This document shows, in pieces, positions 1-6,616 of a DNA stretch of 29,183 nucleotides. The notes beneath the pieces were generated by a model. It had not been told where the DNA came from. It worked only from the letters and a program-made list of their open reading frames with translations, and made no database searches. Every line of letters starts with the position of its first letter. Within the stretch, counting starts at the first letter, position 1. Location: positions 1 to 29,183 of the forward strand of contig DEJE01000043.1 in NCBI GenBank assembly GCA_002353205.1, in the 5' to 3' direction. The DNA comes from Prevotella sp. UBA2756 (GTDB lineage: Bacteria > Bacteroidota > Bacteroidia > Bacteroidales > Bacteroidaceae). The position numbers and the translations under genes are program-made.

Positions 1-633
1 CGCGATGCCGACGGACTGTGGGAAAACTATCCCGTGTCGCGTGTGGCCACCCATGAGGCGTGGGAAGACGACCCCGTCTACGTGAACAATTTCTATAACA
101 TGCTGCGATCACAGCTCGTAGAGAAGAAGCCCAACGAAGGTCACCGCCTCGTGGCGGCCCTCGAAGAGAAGTACGATGTCGTCGTCGTCACGCAGAACGT
201 GGACAACCTGCACGAGATAGCAGGCTCATCGAACGTCATCCACCTCCACGGCGAGCTGATGAAGGTGTGCTCAAGCCGCGATGTGGACGACCCGCGATAC
301 ATACGAACCCTGCAGGCTCCCAACCTCACAGTGGCACCGGGCGAGAAAGCCGGCGACGGTTCGCTCCTCCGACCCTACATCGTCTTCTTCGGCGAGGGCG
401 TGCCCAACATCTCGCAGGCGGCCTACGAGGCACAGCAGGCCGACATCTTCATCATCATCGGAACCTCGCTCAACGTCTACCCAGCCGCCGGACTCGTGCA
501 GTACGTCACACCCGGACGCCCCATCTACCTCATCGACCCGAAGGCCGTCAAGGCCGGACCCAACGTCCAACACATCATGAAGGGTGCCTCGGAGGGAATG
601 AAGGAACTGACTGCCATCTTGATGAAAGGATAG
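1..633 (+). CDS. SIR2-family NAD-dependent protein deacylase, 5' end cut by the window
   Basis: The frame is open from base 1, so the true start lies upstream; a GTG at 34 is internal. Sirtuins remove acyl groups from lysine using NAD+. Visible hallmarks are the TQNVDNLH block (about bases 190-215), the catalytic-His block HLHGEL (His codon 247-249), the FFGE segment near 376-390, and the GTSLNVYPAAGL block near 460-495 that lines the NAD pocket. The usual zinc ribbon with two CxxC pairs is missing: only one Cys occurs between HLHGEL and FFGE. Such zinc-less sirtuins are, from memory, common in Bacteroidetes. It is probably cytoplasmic. The stop codon (631-633) runs directly into a repeat array. 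The family call is firm; the acyl preference cannot be read from this part. Confidence 0.93.
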   Translation, partial: RDADGLWENYPVSRVATHEAWEDDPVYVNNFYNMLRSQLVEKKPNEGHRLVAALEEKYDVVVVTQNVDNLHEIAGSSNVIHLHGELMKVCSSRDVDDPRYIRTLQAPNLTVAPGEKAGDGSLLRPYIVFFGEGVPNISQAAYEAQQADIFIIIGTSLNVYPAAGLVQYVTPGRPIYLIDPKAVKAGPNVQHIMKGASEGMKELTAILMKG

Positions 634-785
634 AAGGTACGAGGTGCGTGGTGCGAAGGTGCGTGGTACGAGGTGCGAAGGTACGTGGTGCGAGGTGCGA
701 AGGTACGAGGTGCGAAGGTACGAGGTGCGAGATTAGCCTCAAGTCTTGAAACCTCTATAAGTATTCTCGCACCACCGTACCACCG
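634..785 (+). repeat. GGTACGAGGTGCG-type tandem repeat array with hairpin
   Basis: This spacer between the sirtuin stop and yitT consists of many variants of GGTACGAGGTGCG/GGTGCGAAGGTACG, starting with the first base after the stop. The last left-hand units (717-732) are nearly complementary to 765-781 (one-base bulge), so the transcript can fold into a stem of about 16 bp around an AT-rich loop. The same family recurs at 21136-21246. The following bases 786-835 are C-rich and then A-rich, and no TAnnTTTG promoter is evident. Confidence 0.85.
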
Positions 786-835
786 AACCCCCGCCCCCCC
801 GATCCCCAAAACTTCCCAGATAAAATAAGCAAACG

Positions 836-1759
836 ATGAAACTTACCAAAAAAGAACTATACAAGGAGCTCCACGACTATGTGGTGATCCTTTTCGGACT
901 GATGAGCTACACCATCGGATGGGTGGTGTTCCTCCTCCCCAACAACATTGCAACGGGAGGCGTACCGGGCATCTCCAGCATACTCTACTGGGCATCGGCC
1001 GTCCCCGTGCAGGCCACATTCTTCGCCGTCAACGCCGTGCTCCTCGTCCTCGCCCTGAAGATCCTCGGACTGAAATTCTGCCTGAAGACCATCTACGGCG
1101 TCGTCATGCTCACCATCATCCTCTCCCTGTTCCAGAAAATCGTGGGCGACCTGCACCTGCTCAAGGACGAACCCTTCATGGCCGCCGTACTCGGAGGATG
1201 CTTCTGCGGCATCGGCATCGGACTGGGACTGAGCTGCAACGGTTCATCCGGCGGCACCGACATCGTCGCTGCCATCATCCACAAATACAAGGACATCTCC
1301 CTCGGACGACTCATCCTCATGGTCGACCTCCTCGTCATCACCAGCTCCTACGTCGTGCTGCGCGACTGGGAGCGCGTCATCTACGGATACGTCGTGCTCT
1401 TCATATCGTCATTCGTCGTCGACCAGGTGGTCAACTCAGCGCGACAGAGCGTGCAGTTCTTCATCATCTCCGACCGCTACGAGGACATCGGGCACGCCAT
1501 CAACACCGGAGCTCACCGAGGATGCACCGTCGTCAACGCCACCGGATTCTACAGCGGACGCGAGACGAAGATGCTCTTCGTGCTGGCCAAGAAGAGCCAG
1601 AGCCCGCTCATCTTCCAGATCATCCACGAGCTCGACCCCAAGGCTTTCGTCTCCCAGAGCGCCGTCATCGGCGTCTACGGCGAAGGCTTCGACGCCTTCA
1701 AGGTGAAAGCCAACAAGAACATTCCCAAACGGCACGAGGAAATCAACCGAGAGCTGTGA
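836..1759 (+). CDS. YitT family membrane protein (DUF161 plus DUF2179)
   Basis: This 307-residue protein matches the YitT architecture. A short cytoplasmic N-terminus is followed by hydrophobic segments from about residue 15 to 195, with the family-typical glycine-rich LLPNNIATGGVPGISS (about residues 34-49) and a second GLGLSCNGSSGGTDIVAAI stretch (about 130-148). A soluble C-terminal DUF2179 domain (about 205-290) follows, with QFFIISDR and YSGRETKMLFV. The molecular function of YitT proteins is not well defined; they are integral inner-membrane proteins often discussed as transporters. The ATG at 836 is the first start in frame and precedes the conserved N-terminus. A hairpin-T terminator candidate follows at once, so the gene ends its transcription unit. 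Confidence 0.9.
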   Translation: MKLTKKELYKELHDYVVILFGLMSYTIGWVVFLLPNNIATGGVPGISSILYWASAVPVQATFFAVNAVLLVLALKILGLKFCLKTIYGVVMLTIILSLFQKIVGDLHLLKDEPFMAAVLGGCFCGIGIGLGLSCNGSSGGTDIVAAIIHKYKDISLGRLILMVDLLVITSSYVVLRDWERVIYGYVVLFISSFVVDQVVNSARQSVQFFIISDRYEDIGHAINTGAHRGCTVVNATGFYSGRETKMLFVLAKKSQSPLIFQIIHELDPKAFVSQSAVIGVYGEGFDAFKVKANKNIPKRHEEINREL

Positions 1760-1765
1760 TCAAGG

Positions 1766-1796
1766 AAAGTGGAGAGTGAAAACTTTCCACTTTTTT
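1766..1796 (+). terminator. Candidate intrinsic terminator after the YitT gene
   Basis: AAAGTGGA (1766-1773) pairs with TCCACTTT (1786-1793), and the T-run continues to 1796. An alternative fold pairs GGAAAGT (1764-1770) with ACTTTCC (1782-1788). The sequence strongly resembles the GTGGAGAGTGGAAA module of the composite repeats elsewhere in the window. Confidence 0.65.
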
Positions 1797-1806
1797 CTGC
1801 CATTTT

Positions 1807-1838
1807 ATTTCCGTTATCATAGATATTTTGTATATTTG
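1807..1838 (+). promoter_or_regulatory. Candidate Bacteroidetes promoter for the DUF3791-DUF3990 cassette
   Basis: A perfect -7 box TATATTTG lies at 1831-1838, 22 bp before the ATG at 1860. The -33 region near 1804-1810 is T-rich (TTTTATTT) rather than a clean TTTG, so only the -7 element is strong. Confidence 0.6.
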
Positions 1839-1859
1839 CACCCATATACACGATAGATT

Positions 1860-2084
1860 ATGTCAAGAGAATCAAAAAACATCATAGGTTTCACCGTCTC
1901 GCTTATCAGTGAGTTTGCCAGCCGTTACGGAATCCGTCACAGGCAGGCATACGCTTATCTGAAGAGATACAAGGGGTTGGAGCATCTTCAGCATCACTAT
2001 GGCGTCTTGCATACACAGACATTCTCTGACGCCATCGACGCCCTGACCCAAGTATGTGCAAATAACGGCGGAGGACTGAAATGA
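1860..2084 (+). CDS. DUF3791-like small protein, first gene of a three-gene cassette
   Basis: This 74-residue soluble protein has a helical N-terminal half (FTVSLISEFASRYGI) and a segment QAYAYLKRYKGLEHLQHHYGVLHTQ, which resembles the DUF3791 pattern of a helix, an aromatic Leu-rich stretch and a Y-x-x-LHT motif. The function of DUF3791 is unknown to me; such proteins are commonly found beside DUF3990 genes. The stop overlaps the next start by 4 bp (ATGA), implying translational coupling. Base composition is lower in GC than the flanking genes, which suggests acquisition by transfer. An antitoxin or partner role for the neighbouring ADP-ribosyltransferase-like protein is inference. Confidence 0.75.
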   Translation: MSRESKNIIGFTVSLISEFASRYGIRHRQAYAYLKRYKGLEHLQHHYGVLHTQTFSDAIDALTQVCANNGGGLK

Positions 2085-2563
2085 TCAGATTGTTTCACGG
2101 TTCAAACATAAAGATTGACGTGCCCGATCTGGCTCACTCGAAGCCTTTCAAGGACTTCGGAAGAGGTTTCTATCTCTCTGCCGACAAACAGCAGGCATGG
2201 GACATTGCTTTTCAGAAAGTCAGCCAAACGCAGACGGGAAAAGCAGAAGTAAGCGAATTCTTGTTTGATGAAACACTTATGCAGTCAGACGAGTTGAAAG
2301 TGCTTTGCTATCCTGACTATTGTGAAGAATGGGCACAATTCGTGTTGACCAATCGTGATAAGAATGCAAAACATCCTATTCACGATTACGACATCGTTTT
2401 CGGCCCCATCGCTGATGATGGCGTTACCTATCAGCTGCGCCGCTATGAAGGAGGAGTGATATCTTTGTCCAGACTGGTTGAAGAACTGAAGTACGCCAAG
2501 GGCATTACCTTTCAGTATTTCTTTGGAACAGAAAAAGCACTATCACAACTAAAGAAAGTATGA
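2081..2563 (+). CDS. DUF3990 protein, ADP-ribosyltransferase-like
   Basis: This 160-residue protein begins LFHGSN (His6) and continues with KDFGRGFYLSADKQQA (Tyr31), followed by HDYDIVFGPIADD (about 101-113) and a C-terminal QYFFGTEKALSQL (145-157). These are the landmarks I associate with DUF3990. They also line up with the H-Y-E core of PARP/diphtheria-type ADP-ribosyltransferases: HG near the N-terminus, FGxGxY, and a C-terminal strand. The third position would be Gln145 rather than Glu, so chain-forming PARP activity would not be expected. No signal peptide or membrane segment is seen, so it is intracellular. It overlaps both neighbours by 4 bp. The domain call is good; a toxin-like mono-ADP-ribosyltransferase role is inference. 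Confidence 0.8.
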   Translation: MIRLFHGSNIKIDVPDLAHSKPFKDFGRGFYLSADKQQAWDIAFQKVSQTQTGKAEVSEFLFDETLMQSDELKVLCYPDYCEEWAQFVLTNRDKNAKHPIHDYDIVFGPIADDGVTYQLRRYEGGVISLSRLVEELKYAKGITFQYFFGTEKALSQLKKV

Positions 2564-2796
2564 CAACAAGACTGAAACCCGAACAGATTCAGCTGCTGAA
2601 AGATGAACTGACAATAGAACTGGCAGGTTTCCTCGTCGACGATTTCCAACTGTCGCCGCAGGAAGCCATCGATATACTCTACACCTCAGAGACTTTTGAA
2701 CGGCTGCAGGACAGCGCATCGGGCCTGTACTACCAAAGTGCGGGCTATGTGTACTCGTTCCTGCAGAATGAGATCAAGAACGGTGTGGTAGCTTAA
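2560..2796 (+). CDS. Small helical protein, third gene of the DUF3990 cassette
   Basis: This 78-residue soluble protein overlaps the DUF3990 gene by 4 bp (ATGA). It carries an AGFLVDDFQLSPQEAIDILY helix pair and a terminal Y-x-x-SAGYVYSFLQNEI helix. The layout (helix, Ala/Leu segment, short loop, aromatic helix) loosely parallels the first gene of the cassette, so it may be a divergent DUF3791-type paralogue, but identity is low by eye. No motif indicates an enzymatic function. Tight coupling on both sides of the DUF3990 gene suggests that the three products act together. There is no hairpin-T terminator directly downstream. Confidence 0.7.
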   Translation: MTTRLKPEQIQLLKDELTIELAGFLVDDFQLSPQEAIDILYTSETFERLQDSASGLYYQSAGYVYSFLQNEIKNGVVA

Positions 2797-2970
2797 TGGA
2801 AGAATAACGATTTCAAGTACGAAAAAACAGGACAAAAAGGTGAAAAAAGTGCTCTGAGAGCAGCCGTTTTTCAAAATAAAAATCCCACGGCCGCAAATAC
2901 GCGATTCTCGCGAAAGTTGTAACGCACTGAAAACAAGCACCTTGTCTTTTCTTTACATTTTAAAGGCTTT

Positions 2971-3075
2971 CAAAATGGCTCATTCTGAACTCCAGAATGG
3001 GCCATTTTGCTTTGCAGAATGAGCCGTTTTGAAGAGCAAAATGCGTCATTTTGGAGTGTAAGATGGCTCATTTTG
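2971..3075. repeat. Five 17-bp palindromes at exact 22-bp spacing
   Basis: Units at 2971-2987, 2993-3009, 3015-3031, 3037-3053 and 3059-3075 all fit CAAAATG-N3-CATTTTG with few changes; the fourth unit is a perfect palindrome. The 5-bp spacers all differ. A 22-bp period is close to two helical turns and would place every dyad on about the same DNA face, as in a multi-site operator. The array lies in a 724-bp gene-free gap (2797-3520). On either side, 2797-2970 and 3076-3207 are AT-rich and I see no gene in them; the short open frame at 3007-3198 crosses the array and has no protein-like character. Confidence 0.85.
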
Positions 3076-3207
3076 AAAACCGGAACGAAAAATAATCGCC
3101 TTTTTGTTCAATTCTTTTACCATTTCAAGAACATTCGTCTCTCTAAAACGATCAAAAATCTCTGCAAAAAAATCCGGTTAAAATTGTTGACAAAGTGAAG
3201 AACAGAG

Positions 3208-3358
3208 CCCCCTCCGTCTCCCCCGATGGGGAGAGTATAGCCCCTGCTTTTAGAAAACCTCCCCTCGGGGAGGTTTGGAGGGGGCCTCTCCCCCTCTTCT
3301 TCGGGGAGGTTTGGAGGGGGCCTCGCTCCCTCTTCTTCGGGGAGGTCAGGAGGGGGTC
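3208..3358. repeat. Cluster of GC-rich REP-like palindromic repeats
   Basis: Four head-to-tail copies of an element built on CCTCCCC-TCG-GGGAGG flanked by CCCCCTCC or TTTGGAGGGGG occupy this stretch. Each core is a short hairpin (for example 3258-3273). Single related copies lie at 5606-5634 and 12529-12555, and one lies inside the GH105-GH35 gene at 23851-23878. An open frame across the cluster (3195-3410) is a by-product of the repeats. Confidence 0.85.
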
Positions 3359-3416
3359 ACGTTCTGTCGATTATGGTGTTGAAAGAACCATAATAAGAAA
3401 AAAAGTGTAATTGTGT

Positions 3417-3446
3417 TTTGTAATAACCAAAAAATTTGTATCTTTG
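3417..3446 (+). promoter_or_regulatory. Bacteroidetes promoter for the S41 peptidase gene
   Basis: TTTG at 3417-3420 and TATCTTTG at 3439-3446 are separated by 18 bp, close to the usual 19-21 bp. The predicted transcription start would give a leader of roughly 70 bases before the ATG at 3521. Confidence 0.75.
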
Positions 3447-3520
3447 CCCCAAAAGTTTTTCTTTCCTTTTCAGAAAAACAGATTGCGATGGACATCTATC
3501 AGTTAAAATAAGAAAAAGAC

Positions 3521-5569
3521 ATGAAGAAATTTTTTGTACTACAATTGGTCCTCATGCTGGCAACGCGCGCACTGGCAGGCCCCACGTTCACCACGAAGGA
3601 GGTGCCCGTCAACCGTGGCGGTGAGGAGGACGGCACAGTGACATTGTTATTCTACGACGACATGCCGACAGTGCCCTACATCGACGTGTCCGACTTCCAG
3701 AAACTCATGCTTCCCGGCACCTCCATCGAAGTCACCATGACCGGCGAAGGTGAGTATCTGCTCAAAGGCCCGTATGCCGAGGCTACCGTCAACACCACGA
3801 CCGAGGTGTTCACCTCCGACGACTACATGGGCTTCACCAATCTCATGGGCCTGCTCCAGGAGGGCATGGACAATGTCTACTACGACGGCGCACCCTTCGT
3901 GCGCTACAACCGTCAGGAGCTCACACCGGCATCTGCCACGGTGACCTTCGAGTTCCAGAAGTACGGCATCGACCTGCGCAGCGACGACAACTCCGTCTAC
4001 TTCCCTCTGGCCACCCTCTCCGACATCTACAGCGACCTCTACTACCACGTTGCCGGCTATAACGGCGAGAATGTGGACGTCATCACCGATAACTCTAACG
4101 CAAACATCGCCAAGTTCAATCCCGAGGGCGTCAAGCGGGTGCTTGCGGCAGAGAGCCGCAGCGCCGACATGGCAGCCTTCAGCTACGGCGAACTGTGCTT
4201 CGTGGTGGACCATTTCTACGGCATGCCCGGACGCTCACCCCTCGAGGAAGCCATCCGCAACGACGGGCTCGACGCTGCCCTCGACAAGGCCGAGCATGGT
4301 GCCCAAATCAAGGCGCTGCTCAAGAGCACCGACATGAAGGAGTACATCTTCGGTATGGACTGTCTGCAGCTGCTGCTCGACGACGGAGGCCACACCATGA
4401 CACTCGTCGACATCATGGCCGCTGAATTCTTCGAAGAAGAAGAGGAGAACGACAACGACGACTACTTCGACGACGACATTGACGACGACGACATCAACAA
4501 CGACGACATCAACAACGATGATGACGACGACTACTACGACGACGATGACGATGACGACGACAGCGGCGATGACGACGATGACAACATCTTCAACTTAATG
4601 ATGGATAAGTATCCTGAACTGGCCTACGCCCTGTACGAGTATTATGAGAGCCACATGACCATGTCGTCGCCGAAAGCCACGAAGATACAGAAAATCAAGA
4701 GTGCCCGTCCCACCGAAGGCACCTATTATAAGAAAGGCGACACGGCCTATCTGCTCCTCGACACGTTCGGCGAGACCAACTTCGATGCATGGGAAGACTA
4801 CTACGAAGGCGGCTGCAAAGGCGATCTGCCGGCCATCGACAAAGAATATCTGGGCGACCTCTCGGTGGTCCTCGATGCTCTGAAGCAGGCCGACGAAGAC
4901 CCTGAGGTGAAGAACTTCGTCGTCGACCTGAGCACAAACCTCGGCGGTTCGCTCGACGTGGTGCTGGCCATGACGGCTCTCATGGGCGGACAGACCCACT
5001 TCTACAGCGAGAACGTGCTGACCGGACAGCGACAGATCATCAGCTACGACGTCGACACCAACTTCGACGGCATCTTCGACGACAATGACAAGGTTGTCAG
5101 GCACAACCTCAACATCGGCGTGCTCACCACCGACATCGCCTTCTCCTGCGGCAACCTCTTCCCCTCGCTGATGAAAGACATGGGATTCCCCATCATCGGT
5201 GAGAAGAGCGGCGGCGGCGCCTGCGCCATCCAGCAGTTCATCACACCCGAAGGACTGCAGTATCAGCTCTCGTCGGCACGTGCACGCCTGACCAACAACC
5301 GGTGGGAGAACATCGACGGCGGCATCGAGCCCGACTTTGTCATCGACCTGTCGGACAACGATGGCATGCAAGACTATTCCGCCCTCTACGACTATGCCAC
5401 CATCGGCGGCTACATCAGCAGCGCCACCCAGAGCGGCATCAGCGAACTGCCCGCCGCACCGGCTGCTGCCGACGGCCAGTGGCACACCCTCGACGGCCGT
5501 CGCCTCCAGGGCCAGCCTGCCGTGAAGGGTGTCTACATCTATCAGGGTAAGAAATTCATTATCAACTGA
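3521..5569 (+). CDS. Secreted S41 (C-terminal processing) family peptidase with Asp-rich linker
   Basis: This 682-residue protein starts with a signal peptide of about 20 residues (MKKFFVLQLVLMLATRALAG) and is therefore exported. The N-terminal half (about 20-300) is unrecognised. Residues about 310-356 form a low-complexity tract of mostly Asp with some Asn, Tyr and Ile. The S41 domain follows (about 400-630): NFVVDLSTNLGGSLD, then AFSCGNLFP carrying the likely nucleophile Ser542, then GEKSGGGACAIQ. S41 enzymes are serine peptidases, usually with a Ser/Lys or Ser-based triad; a general base is not assigned here. The tail WHTLDGRRLQGQPAVKGVYI...GKK resembles the tail of the BspA-like protein at 21133 and may be an export or anchoring signal. 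The ATG is followed by the signal peptide and preceded by a clear promoter. Confidence 0.88.
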   Translation: MKKFFVLQLVLMLATRALAGPTFTTKEVPVNRGGEEDGTVTLLFYDDMPTVPYIDVSDFQKLMLPGTSIEVTMTGEGEYLLKGPYAEATVNTTTEVFTSDDYMGFTNLMGLLQEGMDNVYYDGAPFVRYNRQELTPASATVTFEFQKYGIDLRSDDNSVYFPLATLSDIYSDLYYHVAGYNGENVDVITDNSNANIAKFNPEGVKRVLAAESRSADMAAFSYGELCFVVDHFYGMPGRSPLEEAIRNDGLDAALDKAEHGAQIKALLKSTDMKEYIFGMDCLQLLLDDGGHTMTLVDIMAAEFFEEEEENDNDDYFDDDIDDDDINNDDINNDDDDDYYDDDDDDDDSGDDDDDNIFNLMMDKYPELAYALYEYYESHMTMSSPKATKIQKIKSARPTEGTYYKKGDTAYLLLDTFGETNFDAWEDYYEGGCKGDLPAIDKEYLGDLSVVLDALKQADEDPEVKNFVVDLSTNLGGSLDVVLAMTALMGGQTHFYSENVLTGQRQIISYDVDTNFDGIFDDNDKVVRHNLNIGVLTTDIAFSCGNLFPSLMKDMGFPIIGEKSGGGACAIQQFITPEGLQYQLSSARARLTNNRWENIDGGIEPDFVIDLSDNDGMQDYSALYDYATIGGYISSATQSGISELPAAPAAADGQWHTLDGRRLQGQPAVKGVYIYQGKKFIIN

Positions 5570-5605
5570 TTCTGCGACAACAAGTGAGGGAGCGTGAAGA
5601 GCGAG

Positions 5606-5634
5606 GCCCCCTCCCAGCCTCCCCGAGGGGAGGA
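5606..5634. repeat. Single REP-like GC-rich palindrome
   Basis: CCCCCTCCCAGCCTCCCC with its GGGGAGG return arm forms the same hairpin as the cluster at 3208-3358. It lies between two convergent genes and about 40 bp after the S41 stop. Confidence 0.8.
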
Positions 5635-5679
5635 GTGTGAAGAGCAAGACCCAGAGCATGAGAATGTATGCCAGAACAG

Positions 5680-5716
5680 AAAAACCGCCCGCTCCCTGAT
5701 GATGGGGAACGGGCGG
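5680..5716 (-). terminator. Intrinsic terminator for the minus-strand RteC-like gene
   Basis: An almost perfect stem pairs CCGCCCG-CTCCC (5685-5696) with GGGGA-ACGGGCGG (5704-5716) around a 7-base loop. Read on the minus strand it is followed by TTTTT, the expected order for termination of the gene ending at 5779. Confidence 0.8.
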
Positions 5717-5778
5717 TTGTCTTTCCTCCTTGTCGCGGCGCGACGGCAGGAGGATGCAAGAAGAAGCGGGGAGGAGGC

Positions 5779-6201
5779 TCAGGGAGCCTTGCTGACGAGC
5801 GCCGAGAGGGGTCGGTCGCCGTGGTTGCGCCGGCGGATCATACAGTAACGGTCGAAGAACGACCTCTGCTTCACCCCCTTGCGGTTGACAGCCCGCGTGG
5901 CCATGGCCGTGGGGTTGTGCGGCACGCGGCGGCCGAACAGCCGGCAGGCGCGCCTCACCATCTCCTTGAACGAACAGGGCTGACCCTCCTCGTCGCACAG
6001 GTCGCCGAAGATGTATGCCGTGTGGAGGGCCTCCAGCAGGTCGACAAACGTACTGTGCCACACCAGCCGCTCACCGTCGGCGGTGTTCAGCAGGTCGCTC
6101 ACCTCGCTGATGAGCATCAGCAGCGATTCTTCTCTCTCGTGTTTTCTCATGGCTTGGACGTCATCCTGACCGTCCTTTCTCATTCTTTCCGTGTAATACA
6201 T
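5779..6201 (-). CDS. RteC-like C-terminal domain protein (small, uncertain)
   Basis: This 140-residue protein is basic and Arg-rich. It has the order seen in the C-terminal part of RteC-type regulators of Bacteroides conjugative elements: VWHSTFVDLLEALHTAYIFG, then a FKEMVRRACRLFG segment, then NRKGVKQRSFFDRY. The match is by remembered pattern and is not secure. The gene is supported as real by a TATCTTTG -7 box upstream (6240-6247) and a strong terminator downstream. Full RteC proteins are longer (about 220-280 residues), so this would be an N-terminally shortened relative. No conjugation or integrase genes lie nearby, so it may be a domesticated fragment. Confidence 0.6.
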   Translation of the reverse strand: MYYTERMRKDGQDDVQAMRKHEREESLLMLISEVSDLLNTADGERLVWHSTFVDLLEALHTAYIFGDLCDEEGQPCSFKEMVRRACRLFGRRVPHNPTAMATRAVNRKGVKQRSFFDRYCMIRRRNHGDRPLSALVSKAP

Positions 6202-6239
6202 TGTTGTGATTATTAAAGGTTATCCTATTGATTCGTCGG

Positions 6240-6265
6240 CAAAGATAGCACCTTTCGGTGCACAA
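6240..6265 (-). promoter_or_regulatory. Candidate promoter for the RteC-like gene
   Basis: On the minus strand TATCTTTG (plus 6240-6247) precedes the start codon by 38 bases. A TTGTG near plus 6260-6265 is a weak -33 candidate with short spacing. A small inverted repeat, GCACC/GGTGC, lies between the two. Confidence 0.5.
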
Positions 6266-6324
6266 CATGTTCACTGCAGCAGAATAATCAGTTAATAAAA
6301 CCTCAACAAAAAATCCCCGAATTA

Positions 6325-6356
6325 TTTGTATATCCCGCGCAAACATCGTACCTTTG
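6325..6356 (+). promoter_or_regulatory. Consensus Bacteroidetes promoter for tRNA-Arg
   Basis: TTTG at 6325-6328 and TACCTTTG at 6349-6356 with a 20-bp spacer match the sigma-ABfr consensus. The tRNA begins 16 bases downstream of the -7 box. Confidence 0.85.
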
Positions 6357-6371
6357 CAGGCAAATGTATGG

Positions 6372-6443
6372 GGTCCCATAGTTCAATGGATAGAACAAGT
6401 CTCTCCTAAAGATTAGATCCGAGTTCGATTCTCGGTGGGACTA
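6372..6443 (+). tRNA. tRNA-Arg (anticodon CCT)
   Basis: A full cloverleaf can be drawn. The acceptor GGTCCCA pairs with TGGGACT (one G-T pair at the end), the D stem is GTTC/GAAC, and the anticodon stem AGTCT/AGATT carries loop CTCCTAA with anticodon CCT, reading AGG. A 4-base variable region and T stem CCGAG/CTCGG with TTCGATT follow. The discriminator is A and CCA is not encoded. I saw no repeat of the tRNA 3' end nearby that would mark an integrated element. Confidence 0.93.
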
Positions 6444-6540
6444 CAACAAATCCTTCCTTCTAGAATGTTTTTTCTGCTTGAATCGCATCATTTTCAGCAC
6501 TTTTTTATACAATGATGCACAAAATGCGGAGTTTTTTGTG

Positions 6541-6548
6541 TACATTTG
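6541..6548 (+). promoter_or_regulatory. Candidate -7 box before xerD
   Basis: TACATTTG lies 69 bp before the xerD ATG. No clean TTTG is present at the right distance upstream, so this is only a partial match. Confidence 0.4.
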
Positions 6549-6616
6549 CAAGCATAAACAAGCAAAAGAATGAACGGGAAATAGCATATCACTCGTTTTA
6601 TTGAAACTTGACAGGC

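Noticed and set aside
2971..3075. CRISPR-like array
   Set aside because: Spacers are only 5 bp, repeats are 17 bp imperfect palindromes, and no cas gene is present.
3007..3410. Two short open frames in the gap before the S41 gene
   Set aside because: One crosses the palindrome array and an AT-rich stretch; the other translates the REP-like repeats. Neither has a start context or protein-like composition.
4595..6061. Long open frame (488 codons) antisense to the S41 peptidase gene
   Set aside because: It is a by-product of high GC and the Asp-rich tract; the translation has no protein-like motifs, while the plus strand has a signal peptide, S41 motifs and a promoter.
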